Shown piece by piece: positions 1 through 6,632 of a stretch of 8,000 nucleotides of DNA (positions are counted from its first letter, which is position 1; each line of letters starts with the position of its first letter). This DNA is from Pseudobdellovibrionaceae bacterium (GTDB lineage Bacteria; Bdellovibrionota; Bdellovibrionia; Bdellovibrionales; JAMPXM01): NCBI GenBank assembly GCA_022843085.1, contig JALHOI010000130.1, positions 1 to 8,000 of the forward strand, read 5' to 3'. The position numbers and the translations under genes are program-made. The notes beneath the pieces are model-generated. The model was not told where the DNA came from, searched no databases, and saw only the letters and a program-made list of their open reading frames with translations.

Positions 1-486
1 GATGAAGATAAAGCGCTCAGCGAATACGCCACCGCATTTAGGATGAATCCTTCTCCAGAACTGGCATTCAAAATTGCATTCAACGCTGGCAACATCTACG
101 CGGCGAGAAAGCAGACTGATGCTGCTTTGGGTAGTTACCAAACTGCGCTGAGACTGAAGCCTGATTCGATCGAGACGAAAACAAACATCGAACTTCTGAT
201 GGCTTCAGGAGAAGGCGACGGCGACGGTGACCCTTCAGACAAAAAAGATGGCAAAGACGGTAAAGACCAAAAAGATGACCCAGACGCGAAGCCGGACCCC
301 AAGGACCAACAGAAGCCACAGACCGGGCCCACGCCGAAGCCGACTCCACGACCGTTCAACTCTGAACAACTAAGCCAGCAGGACGTTGGCCGAATTCTCG
401 AAGAGCTCAAGCGGCAAGAAGATCAGGTGCGCGGAAAGATGCAGCGAGAGGGTGCCAAAGATGCTCCCCGTGACAAGGACTGGTGA
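1..486 (+). CDS. batC: BatC-type TPR protein, C-terminal part (5' end outside window)
   Basis: The reading frame is already open at base 1 and stops with TGA at 484-486, so 161 C-terminal residues are visible; the ATG at 43 is internal, not the start. Seen: the end of one tetratricopeptide helix pair, then a fairly canonical TPR (about residues 18-55, with GNIYAARKQ, ALGSYQTALRLKP). Next comes a disordered linker at nt 205-354 rich in Asp, Lys, Gly and Pro. A short amphipathic helix follows (ILEELKRQEDQVRGKMQ), and the protein ends in KDW. A TPR block, a charged linker, a final helix and a KDW end fit the BatC proteins of Bat operons, and the next gene is batD. BatC is thought to be a periplasmic or membrane-associated scaffold working with BatA, BatB and BatD. 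The missing N-terminus could hold more TPRs or a fused VWA (BatB) domain; the window cannot tell. Confidence 0.8.
   Translation, partial: DEDKALSEYATAFRMNPSPELAFKIAFNAGNIYAARKQTDAALGSYQTALRLKPDSIETKTNIELLMASGEGDGDGDPSDKKDGKDGKDQKDDPDAKPDPKDQQKPQTGPTPKPTPRPFNSEQLSQQDVGRILEELKRQEDQVRGKMQREGAKDAPRDKDW
446..452 (+). promoter_or_regulatory. Shine-Dalgarno site deciding the batD start
   Basis: GAGAGGG lies inside the 3' end of the upstream TPR gene and stands 8 nt before ATG 461. This is the best ribosome-binding sequence near any in-frame start of batD. An alternative, AAGGA at 475-479, stands 11 nt before an in-frame GTG at 491. The GTG start would avoid overlap with the upstream stop but would give a signal peptide with no positive charge before the hydrophobic core. 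Confidence 0.5.
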
Positions 487-2449
487 GATCGTGAGCTATC
501 AATCAAACATCTCGATCATGCTACTTGGGTTCAGCCTGTTCGCTGGAACTTTCGGTCTCGTGCCGCCAACTGAGGCTCAGACTCGCAAGTATGAGGTCAA
601 AGCAACGATAGATCGCAAAGCGATTGATCCGACGGATACGGTCGTACTGTCTGTTGCAATCGAGTCTGAAGAAGAGATCGAAGTTCAGACACCTAAACTT
701 CCGCCGCTGAGCGATTTCGAAGTTTTAAATCAGTGGCAGGGCAAAGAAGTTCGGGCGAATCTCGTTAATACTCCGACTGGTCCCCAGTTCAAATCGGTTC
801 GTCGACTTTTCTTCAACTGGCAATTGTCGCCGAAAAAACTTGGCGCGTTGACGATTTTTCCGGTCGAAGTTGTCGTCGAGGGGAAAAGTAGTCGCACCGG
901 TGCTATTTCTGTGCAGGTTGCAAGCGGGGCCGGTCAGAATAGAAGTGGAACCGCCAGGCGCGGGCAAGGCGGGGCCCAGCCGCCACCCGGATTCGAGGAC
1001 GACGAGGAAGAAGATCTCTTTTCGCAGCTTCTGAGACGGGGGATGCAGCAGATTCCTCAGGGCGGCACACGTACACTGCCCAAAAACATGAACGAAGCTT
1101 TCTTCATTCAGGTTGAGACCGACAAGGTCGAGGCCTACGTTGGCGAACAAGTCACAGTTTCGTTCTATCTTTATACAAGCGGAATGATTCGAGATCTCGA
1201 TACGCTGAAGTACCCGTCATTGAAAGGTTTCTGGAAAGAGGACATCGAAATTGCGACGCATCTCAATTTTCAATCTGAGGTCATCGATGGGGTACCGTTT
1301 AAAAAAGCGCTGCTGGCTTCATTCGCGCTTTTTCCAATCAAAGAGGGAGTTTCAACAATTGATCCTTACCAGGCGAAATGCACTGTTGTTTCAGGTAATG
1401 ATCCGTTCGGTGCGTTGGGTATGGGGCGTGCATTTACCTATACAAAGTCGAGCGAACCCGTAAAAATTAAAGTGAAGCCACTACCGATTGAGGGCCGACC
1501 GGCCGACTTCTCGGGCGCCGTGGGCGACTTTCAAGTTACAGCACGTATCGAAGATAATAACGTGGTCGCAAATCAACCGTTCCCGTTGAAAATCCGTTTT
1601 GAAGGTCGTGGAAACGCCAAGCTCATCGACATCCCGCCGTTTCAAGTTCCAGAAGGAATGGAACTCTATGACACACAGAAAGATTCGAAATTTTTTGGAT
1701 GGGGTACAAGCTTTAAGGAATTTACCCTTCAATTGATCCCGCGGCGTGATGGCGAGTTTACGATTCCGCCAATTTCAGCGTCGATGTTTGATCCGCAATC
1801 GAAGAAGTACATTTCTCGTTCGACCGAGGCTCTCAAACTTCTTGTCGGTGCAGGCGCAAAACAACAAGGGCAAAGTTCGCTCAGTTTCACCGGCGACGGC
1901 AAACGGGGAAAACCTGCCCGGGCTTCGGGGCCGACCGAACCAAGGCTGATCGAGAGTTTCAATCCAAAATCGTCACTCACGCTCGCTCAATCGGTTGGCG
2001 CAGCGGCTGGACTTTTCGCGGTGGCATTTGCGCTTCTGTTGGGTATTGCCGCGAGCGAATTGGGGTGGGGTCGCGGCAAACCACGACTTGGTCGAAAAAT
2101 CAAAATTCGAGTGCGCGATCTTCACGCGAAAGCGAAGCAGGCTCAGGTTCGGCAGGTCGGCGTCGGCGGCGTGAACCTATTGTCGTTTGCCCTGGGTGAA
2201 ATCGTCGGCGACCGCGTATCTGAGCGCGAGGTTTTGAAGCTCTTAACTGCGACTCCACCTTCTATTCAAAAAGAGTGCGGACCCGCCATTGAAGAGGTTT
2301 TACAGAAGTTCGAGCTGCTTGCTTTTGCACCCGAATCTAGTGTCGGTGAATGGAATAACCCGCAGAAACTTCGAGAACTTATCGATCAGGCTGCGAAGGC
2401 GCTTGAACGAGTGGTCGCGCTTTCAGGCTCTGACGAGCGATCCGCCTAA
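461..2449 (+). CDS. batD: BatD, oxygen-tolerance family membrane-anchored protein
   Basis: This is a 662-residue protein of the BatD 'oxygen tolerance' family, which acts in the envelope alongside BatA/B/C and a MoxR ATPase. Seen, numbered from ATG 461: a signal peptide (hydrophobic core MLLGFSLFAGTFGLV, probable cleavage after TEA near residue 39), then beta-rich domains. An acidic patch (EDDEEED, near 178-185) sits in a Gly/Gln/Pro-rich linker. The BatD-like signature ADFSGAVGDFQV lies near 347-358, followed by a GNAKLIDIPPF segment near 384-394. One transmembrane helix spans about 510-532 and a helical cytoplasmic tail runs about 533-662. The frame is open further back to a TTG at 386, but that would overlap the TPR gene by 101 nt and place charged residues before the signal peptide. 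ATG 461 overlaps it by 26 nt and has a good ribosome site; GTG 491 is possible. The 3' end overlaps the convergent glycosyltransferase gene by 71 bp. Family assignment is firm; the exact start is less so. Confidence 0.88.
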   Translation: MLPVTRTGEIVSYQSNISIMLLGFSLFAGTFGLVPPTEAQTRKYEVKATIDRKAIDPTDTVVLSVAIESEEEIEVQTPKLPPLSDFEVLNQWQGKEVRANLVNTPTGPQFKSVRRLFFNWQLSPKKLGALTIFPVEVVVEGKSSRTGAISVQVASGAGQNRSGTARRGQGGAQPPPGFEDDEEEDLFSQLLRRGMQQIPQGGTRTLPKNMNEAFFIQVETDKVEAYVGEQVTVSFYLYTSGMIRDLDTLKYPSLKGFWKEDIEIATHLNFQSEVIDGVPFKKALLASFALFPIKEGVSTIDPYQAKCTVVSGNDPFGALGMGRAFTYTKSSEPVKIKVKPLPIEGRPADFSGAVGDFQVTARIEDNNVVANQPFPLKIRFEGRGNAKLIDIPPFQVPEGMELYDTQKDSKFFGWGTSFKEFTLQLIPRRDGEFTIPPISASMFDPQSKKYISRSTEALKLLVGAGAKQQGQSSLSFTGDGKRGKPARASGPTEPRLIESFNPKSSLTLAQSVGAAAGLFAVAFALLLGIAASELGWGRGKPRLGRKIKIRVRDLHAKAKQAQVRQVGVGGVNLLSFALGEIVGDRVSEREVLKLLTATPPSIQKECGPAIEEVLQKFELLAFAPESSVGEWNNPQKLRELIDQAAKALERVVALSGSDERSA

Positions 2450-3176
2450 TCCTTACTAGATCGTAGAACATTTTGATTGGATCGATCCAGATTCGTACCT
2501 TTGAATCTGGTGAATTGACCCAGCGAACGGGAATAGCTTCGACTTTGAAGTCCATGAATTCGGCGAGTACCAGTAGCTCGACATCGAAGGCAAAGCCGTT
2601 CAACGTTTGCCGCGTGAAGAGCTCTTCGACGACGCGTCTTCGAAAAGCTTTGAATCCGCACTGAGTGTCGCGTATCCCCGATGTGCCCAAAAGTGTCACA
2701 AATCGATTAAAAGCCCGCCCCATGTTTTGCCGAACCCAGCTTTGTTTTTTGATAATCTGACTTTGTGCCTCAGCGCGAGATCCGACCAAGATGTCGACCT
2801 CTGGTTTGGACTGAAACTCTGCGAGAAATTTAAAAATTTCCGCAAGAGGCGTCGAGAGGTCGGCGTCCATAAAGAACACGGTCTCACCACGCGCCGCCAA
2901 CATGCCTGTTTTCACTGCGAAGCCCTTGCCGCGCTGCACATCGTTCGCGATGACTGTGAAGAGTGGGTCATCGGCAACCGACTGGCGAGCGACTTCGACA
3001 GTTCGATCTTTCGACTTCTCAACGACAATGATAATTTCGAGGCCTGTCGTTGATTCGCCGAAACGACCAAAAAAAGATTTAAGATCGCGAATCGTAGCTG
3101 GTAGCCGACGCTCCTCGTTGTAGGCCGGAATTACAATGGAGAGCGCCGGAATAGAACGATTGGACGCATCGGTCAT
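2379..3176 (-). CDS. Family 2 glycosyltransferase, polyprenyl-phosphate glucosyltransferase (ALG5)-like
   Basis: A 265-residue GT-A fold glycosyltransferase that likely moves a sugar from a nucleotide donor to a polyprenyl phosphate at the cytoplasmic membrane face. Seen: LSIVIPAYNEERRLP (12-26), the usual opening strand of GT2 enzymes; the metal/nucleotide-binding DxD as MDADLS (103-108); GSR (132-134); RDTQCGFKAFRR (169-180); and NSPDSKVR (221-228) followed by a DLVRIRR helix. The QCGFK and N-PDSKVR motifs are typical of the dolichyl-phosphate beta-glucosyltransferase branch (ALG5-like) rather than generic GT2 enzymes. No membrane segment is evident, unlike many ALG5 or GtrB proteins. The usual DDGS nucleotide-binding stretch is replaced by VEKSKDRT at 52-59. 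The ATG at 3176 is the only good start close to the family N-terminus, yet no Shine-Dalgarno sequence precedes it. The gene is convergent with batD and divergent from a GT-C gene that would need such a lipid-linked donor. The sugar is not predictable. Confidence 0.85.
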   Translation of the reverse strand: MTDASNRSIPALSIVIPAYNEERRLPATIRDLKSFFGRFGESTTGLEIIIVVEKSKDRTVEVARQSVADDPLFTVIANDVQRGKGFAVKTGMLAARGETVFFMDADLSTPLAEIFKFLAEFQSKPEVDILVGSRAEAQSQIIKKQSWVRQNMGRAFNRFVTLLGTSGIRDTQCGFKAFRRRVVEELFTRQTLNGFAFDVELLVLAEFMDFKVEAIPVRWVNSPDSKVRIWIDPIKMFYDLVRIRRIARQSLKARPLVQAPSQPDR

Positions 3177-3216
3177 GGGTGTTACGTTAATAGGACAAAT
3201 GTCGGCGCAACAAGAA
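3160..3216. promoter_or_regulatory. Possible divergent promoter region between GT2 and the Agl23-like gene
   Basis: The two divergent genes leave almost no space between their starts, so promoters must lie in or around coding sequence. On the - strand, TTCTTG (3216-3211) and TATTAA (3192-3187) are separated by 18 bp and would place transcription initiation a few bases before the GT2 ATG. That matches the lack of a ribosome site there and suggests a nearly leaderless message. On the + strand, TTGGAC (3160-3165) and TACGTT (3183-3188) are 17 bp apart, but both are poor matches to sigma-70 consensus. Both calls are by eye and weak. Confidence 0.22.
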
Positions 3217-4824
3217 AATCGATACGATGGTCGTGCTGCAGTGGAGAATTTCGCTCCGGGCGCAAGGTCTTCGCGACCTCGACCCCGAACTCAACTCGGA
3301 TTTGGACTTTCAATTTTGCTCGCCGTTGCCGCAATTTTTAGATTTTACGATCTCGGGCTAAAGCCGCCCCATTTTGATGAGGGCATCAACGGGCATTTTG
3401 TCATGACAATCTGGCGCGATGGATTTTACTCGTACGATCCTACGAATTTTCACGGGCCGCTTTATTTTTACCTTTGCCATCTTGCAGAAATACTTTTTGG
3501 TCGGGGCGTCGAGTCGTTTCGAATTATGAACGCGGGTCTCGGTGTTCTTCTGATTTATGGAATCATTCAATTTCGAAGGTTCGTCGGACAATCGGCGATT
3601 TGGGCGGCGTGGATTTTAGCTCTCAGTCCTGCTTTCACTTTTTATGGTCGCTATGCAATTCATGAAACCCTTTTCATTATCGGCCAGATTCTTTTCATCT
3701 ACGGTCGATTTGCGTGGATGAGTCGACCCGATCGGTTGTCGCTGATCTTAATTGCATGCGGCGTCGTCATCTTGCTGGCAACGAAAGAAACATTCTTTAT
3801 TTTTTTAGGCACTTGGGCGATCGCGGAAGTCATGATTGCGGGGCTTGAACGAATCGAACGAAGTCACCGACCGTGGACCTCATTCTCATCGTTGGGCAAG
3901 CTCGAACAGTGGGGACTTGCTAAAACGGCGGTTGCGATCGGCGGGATTTCTGTCGGCGTACTCGCGGCGCTCTTTTCTGGCTTCTTCCAGCATAGCGAGG
4001 GTATCACGAATTTTTTTAGGGCGTTTCAATTTTGGTCGGCAACAGGAACAGCCGGCAATGGTCATGAGAAACCCTTTTACTACTGGCTCGAGCTTGCATG
4101 GCAGTACGAGCTGCCGCTGTTAATTGGTCTTTTGGTTTCAGTCTTTGCGACCCTGCAATTGAGATCTGAAAATCGAAAACAACGTCTCTTGTTGCTGGCC
4201 GGCCTTGGCCATTTTCTCGCCTATTCGATTGTGCCTTACAAGACCCCTTGGCTTATTCTGAACTTTTGGCTGCTTGCGTTTTTCAGTTTCGGAGGTCAAA
4301 AAATCGGAACTTGGTCGTACCCGCGGTTCATGCAGTTTAGCGCGCGCGTTGCGATGACGGTCTTAATCGCACTTGGCGCGGTTCGAAGCTGGCGCTTAAA
4401 TTTTCGGAATTTTGCCGATGCACGCGAACCTTACGTTTACGTTCAGACAACGAGTGACTACACAGCCGTGATGGGTCTTTTGCGAGAGAAGATTTCGAAG
4501 TCTCCTGATTTTAAAAATTCAGTTATTGTCGTGATGGTGAAAGACCCATGGCCGCTTCCGTATGATCTCAGTCTTTTTCCGAACATGAGGTACGCGAAAC
4601 TTGAGGACGTCGACAAAGATCCAAAGCTACTTAACACTGCAGATCTCGTGCTGATTGACGGAAGCCTGCTTGAAGGTCTTCAAAAAGTGTTTCCCAAAAA
4701 GTTTGGTCGAATAAAGTTTCAGTTGCGCGACGCTTACCTTCCAGGTTGGGCGCTTTTCGATTACGACAAGTTTCAAAGCGTCCTTCCAAAAGACGTCGCG
4801 CTTGAAGAGGCAACGCAAAGATGA
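3199..4824 (+). CDS. Agl23-like polytopic glycosyltransferase (GT-C / GT39 type)
   Basis: A 541-residue integral membrane protein resembling the 'flippase activity-associated protein Agl23' family and PMT/ArnT-type GT-C enzymes, which take sugars from polyprenyl-phosphate carriers on the outer membrane face. Seen, numbered from ATG 3199: a short Arg/Pro-rich cytoplasmic N-terminus and a first helix near 33-49. The first extracytoplasmic loop holds HFDEGINGHF (58-67), whose Asp-Glu is the expected catalytic acidic pair, then WRDGFYSYDP and HGPLYFYL. YAIHE lies near 152-156, GHEKPFYYW near 288-296, and VPYKTPW near 345-351. I count about 11-12 membrane helices, then a soluble periplasmic domain of about 140 residues. 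An upstream in-frame ATG at 3136 would overlap the divergent GT2 gene by 41 bp. ATG 3175 has no ribosome site. ATG 3199 has AGGA at 3192-3195, with short spacing. The stop overlaps the next start (ATGA). Substrate and acceptor are unknown. Confidence 0.8.
   Translation: MSAQQENRYDGRAAVENFAPGARSSRPRPRTQLGFGLSILLAVAAIFRFYDLGLKPPHFDEGINGHFVMTIWRDGFYSYDPTNFHGPLYFYLCHLAEILFGRGVESFRIMNAGLGVLLIYGIIQFRRFVGQSAIWAAWILALSPAFTFYGRYAIHETLFIIGQILFIYGRFAWMSRPDRLSLILIACGVVILLATKETFFIFLGTWAIAEVMIAGLERIERSHRPWTSFSSLGKLEQWGLAKTAVAIGGISVGVLAALFSGFFQHSEGITNFFRAFQFWSATGTAGNGHEKPFYYWLELAWQYELPLLIGLLVSVFATLQLRSENRKQRLLLLAGLGHFLAYSIVPYKTPWLILNFWLLAFFSFGGQKIGTWSYPRFMQFSARVAMTVLIALGAVRSWRLNFRNFADAREPYVYVQTTSDYTAVMGLLREKISKSPDFKNSVIVVMVKDPWPLPYDLSLFPNMRYAKLEDVDKDPKLLNTADLVLIDGSLLEGLQKVFPKKFGRIKFQLRDAYLPGWALFDYDKFQSVLPKDVALEEATQR
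4805..4810 (+). promoter_or_regulatory. Shine-Dalgarno site and ATGA coupling to the next gene
   Basis: AAGAGG lies 10 nt before ATG 4821, inside the last codons of the Agl23-like gene. The start ATG and the stop TGA of the preceding gene share ATGA at 4821-4824, the classic arrangement for translational coupling. Confidence 0.55.
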
Positions 4825-6632
4825 AGGGCCGAAGCCTCAGCTTTGCACTTTTTTTTACTGCGCACGCGGTTTCGGCCACCGCCTTCGCTTTTGTTTTCTC
4901 ATGGATCACGGGCGGTTTAACGCCACTGATTGCGCTCTCAAGTTTGGCGCTGTCGTTAATTCGCGCACGGCGGTTTGTTCGAGCCCTCGGCAATACTCTT
5001 GAATGGCGTGCTCCAGAGGTCTTGCGTTCGTGGTCCTTGATCGAAATCGCAATTGTAGTCTTCACGTTGTTCGCCTCGTGGAAGCACTTCGCTTGGTTAA
5101 TGCCCTTCATGCCGAACCAAGGCGGCAGCAGCATTGCGACTTTATCGGCAACAAATTACGGCGATCTTCCGCTTCATATTAACTTTATCCGTGCGATCGC
5201 GAATGGTCTTGAGTTTATACCCGTAAATCCAATCTTTGCGCTTGAGCCTCTTCGTTATCCGTTCGGGCCAGATCTTTATAATGCACTTTGGGAAATTTTG
5301 GGCGTGACGACGAGCGCGCACCTCTTTCTCGCGGGAGTTGCTGCAACTTTTGCGACTCTCGTACTGCTGAGAGAAATCGGTGGCGCATGGGCGATGGCTG
5401 CATTTTTTCTTGCTGGTGGTAGCGCAGCTGCGGAAGGGGTTGGTGCCGTCGATTGGAAAAGTCTATTTCTTGCGGTGTGGATTACCCAACGTGGAATGCT
5501 GTTTGCCCTACCGATGGGCCTCACGCTCTTGTTGTTTTTGCGCCCCCATCTTACCGACCGAGTGCGGCTTTCAAGGCGGGCCGTCGGGGGGCTGGGTCGA
5601 ATGTGGGCGATTTTTCCGCTTTTTCACGCACATTCATTCGTCGTCGTGAGTTTACTTTTGTTCTGCCTCTGTTGGTGTGATTTTGGAATTTCGCGAACCC
5701 GGGAATTTGTTCGGCGTTTTTTTCAAGAGAATCGTGCTTTGGCGTGGGCTTTACTGCCTGCAACGTATTTAATTTATCATACGTCGGCGGGCTTTGGAAA
5801 AGCGTCGGTTGTTCACTTCCGTGCATGGTGGCTAGTGCCCGCAGGCGCCGATTTCAAAACAACCGTCGTTTGGTTTTGGACCAATTTCGGCCTGCCTTTG
5901 GCCGCAGGACTTGCGCTTGCGTTTATATGTGCGACTGTCAAACGATCGCAGGCTCTAAACCGAGTCGAAGCACATGAGCAGAGTCGAGCAGACCGAGCTG
6001 AAGTCATAGTGCTAGTCGGATTCTTCATAACTTTTCTTTTCGTGATGCTTGCACCCTGGGAATGGGACAACATTAAGGTTCTAGTTTGGCCATGGATTTT
6101 ACTTTTTGCAGCACTAGGGCGCCGTCTCATTCAGATTTCGAATTTGCGGCCCTCGATGTTATGGACGCTCCTGACCTGGATCGGGATCGGCACCGCATTC
6201 GGCCCCGGGGTTGTTGTTATCGCGAATTCCTGGCAGAAGCCCTTTGAGAGGTCGCTTTCGATTTGGACGATCGAGCAAACAGCTTTGGGCGAGGCCGTCT
6301 TAATGCGTGTTTCCAAGAAGGCGATCTTCGCTGCTGCGACGACACCGAATCATGTTCTCACGTACTTCGGTCGAGTTCGTGCACTTGGATATCCTGGACA
6401 CCTTTGGTCGCATGCCATCGATTATCTTGAAGCCGAGCAAGATCTTGAGCGAGTTATGGACGGCACTGAGGGCTGGGTCGAGGCTGCTAAAAGACTGAAA
6501 GTGACTCATATTTACTGGGGCCCCGAAGAGAGAATTCGCTGGGGAACAGAGCCACGCCCGTGGCAGACGCGGCTTCCGCTTATCGCGAAAGCCGGTGATC
6601 ACGAAATCTACGAGTTTAAGGAGACGCGATGA
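4821..6632 (+). CDS. Polytopic membrane protein of GT-C glycosyltransferase character, family not recognised
   Basis: A 603-residue protein with roughly 11-13 hydrophobic segments. I cannot name its family, but its layout suggests a GT-C enzyme that uses lipid-linked sugars. Seen: an early extracytoplasmic loop with GDLPLHINFIRAIANG (114-129), whose Asp and His could be the acidic/basic pair expected after the first helices; RYPFGPDLYNALWE (145-158); TQRGMLFALP (222-231); and PWEWDNIKVLVWPW (412-425). The soluble C-terminus from about 470 contains RALGYPGHLWSHAIDYLEAE (520-539) and ends in a short alpha/beta segment with THIYWGPEE. GYPG...H-ID-type motifs in a C-terminal periplasmic domain recur in large uncharacterised bacterial GT-C proteins; that comparison is from memory. 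It starts by ATGA overlap with the Agl23-like gene and ends by ATGA overlap with the exported repeat protein, so the three should be made together. A transporter or polymerase role cannot be excluded. An 8-T run at 4849-4856 lies just after the start. Confidence 0.7.
   Translation: MKGRSLSFALFFTAHAVSATAFAFVFSWITGGLTPLIALSSLALSLIRARRFVRALGNTLEWRAPEVLRSWSLIEIAIVVFTLFASWKHFAWLMPFMPNQGGSSIATLSATNYGDLPLHINFIRAIANGLEFIPVNPIFALEPLRYPFGPDLYNALWEILGVTTSAHLFLAGVAATFATLVLLREIGGAWAMAAFFLAGGSAAAEGVGAVDWKSLFLAVWITQRGMLFALPMGLTLLLFLRPHLTDRVRLSRRAVGGLGRMWAIFPLFHAHSFVVVSLLLFCLCWCDFGISRTREFVRRFFQENRALAWALLPATYLIYHTSAGFGKASVVHFRAWWLVPAGADFKTTVVWFWTNFGLPLAAGLALAFICATVKRSQALNRVEAHEQSRADRAEVIVLVGFFITFLFVMLAPWEWDNIKVLVWPWILLFAALGRRLIQISNLRPSMLWTLLTWIGIGTAFGPGVVVIANSWQKPFERSLSIWTIEQTALGEAVLMRVSKKAIFAAATTPNHVLTYFGRVRALGYPGHLWSHAIDYLEAEQDLERVMDGTEGWVEAAKRLKVTHIYWGPEERIRWGTEPRPWQTRLPLIAKAGDHEIYEFKETR
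6618..6623 (+). promoter_or_regulatory. Strong Shine-Dalgarno site for the exported repeat protein
   Basis: AAGGAG lies 5 nt before ATG 6629, in the last codons of the GT-C gene. It is the strongest ribosome site in the window and fixes this start. The ATG overlaps the preceding TGA (ATGA, 6629-6632). Confidence 0.75.

Noticed and set aside
386..460. Extended BatD N-terminus from TTG 386
   Set aside because: It would overlap the TPR gene by 101 nt in another frame, uses a rare start codon and puts a charged stretch ahead of a normal signal peptide. ATG 461 is better supported.
725..1150. Minus-strand open frame of 141 codons inside batD
   Set aside because: It has no recognisable domain or ribosome site and lies wholly opposite a well-supported BatD coding region.
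2607..3053. Plus-strand open frame of 148 codons inside the GT2 gene
   Set aside because: It is antisense to clear GT2 motifs (DAD, GSR, QCGFK) and has no family resemblance of its own.
4849..4856. Run of eight T near the start of the second GT-C gene, possible phase-variation tract
   Set aside because: The run is short, simply encodes Leu-Phe-Phe in a hydrophobic helix, and similar 7-T runs occur elsewhere in membrane-protein genes here (about 4011 and 5716). No evidence of a switch.
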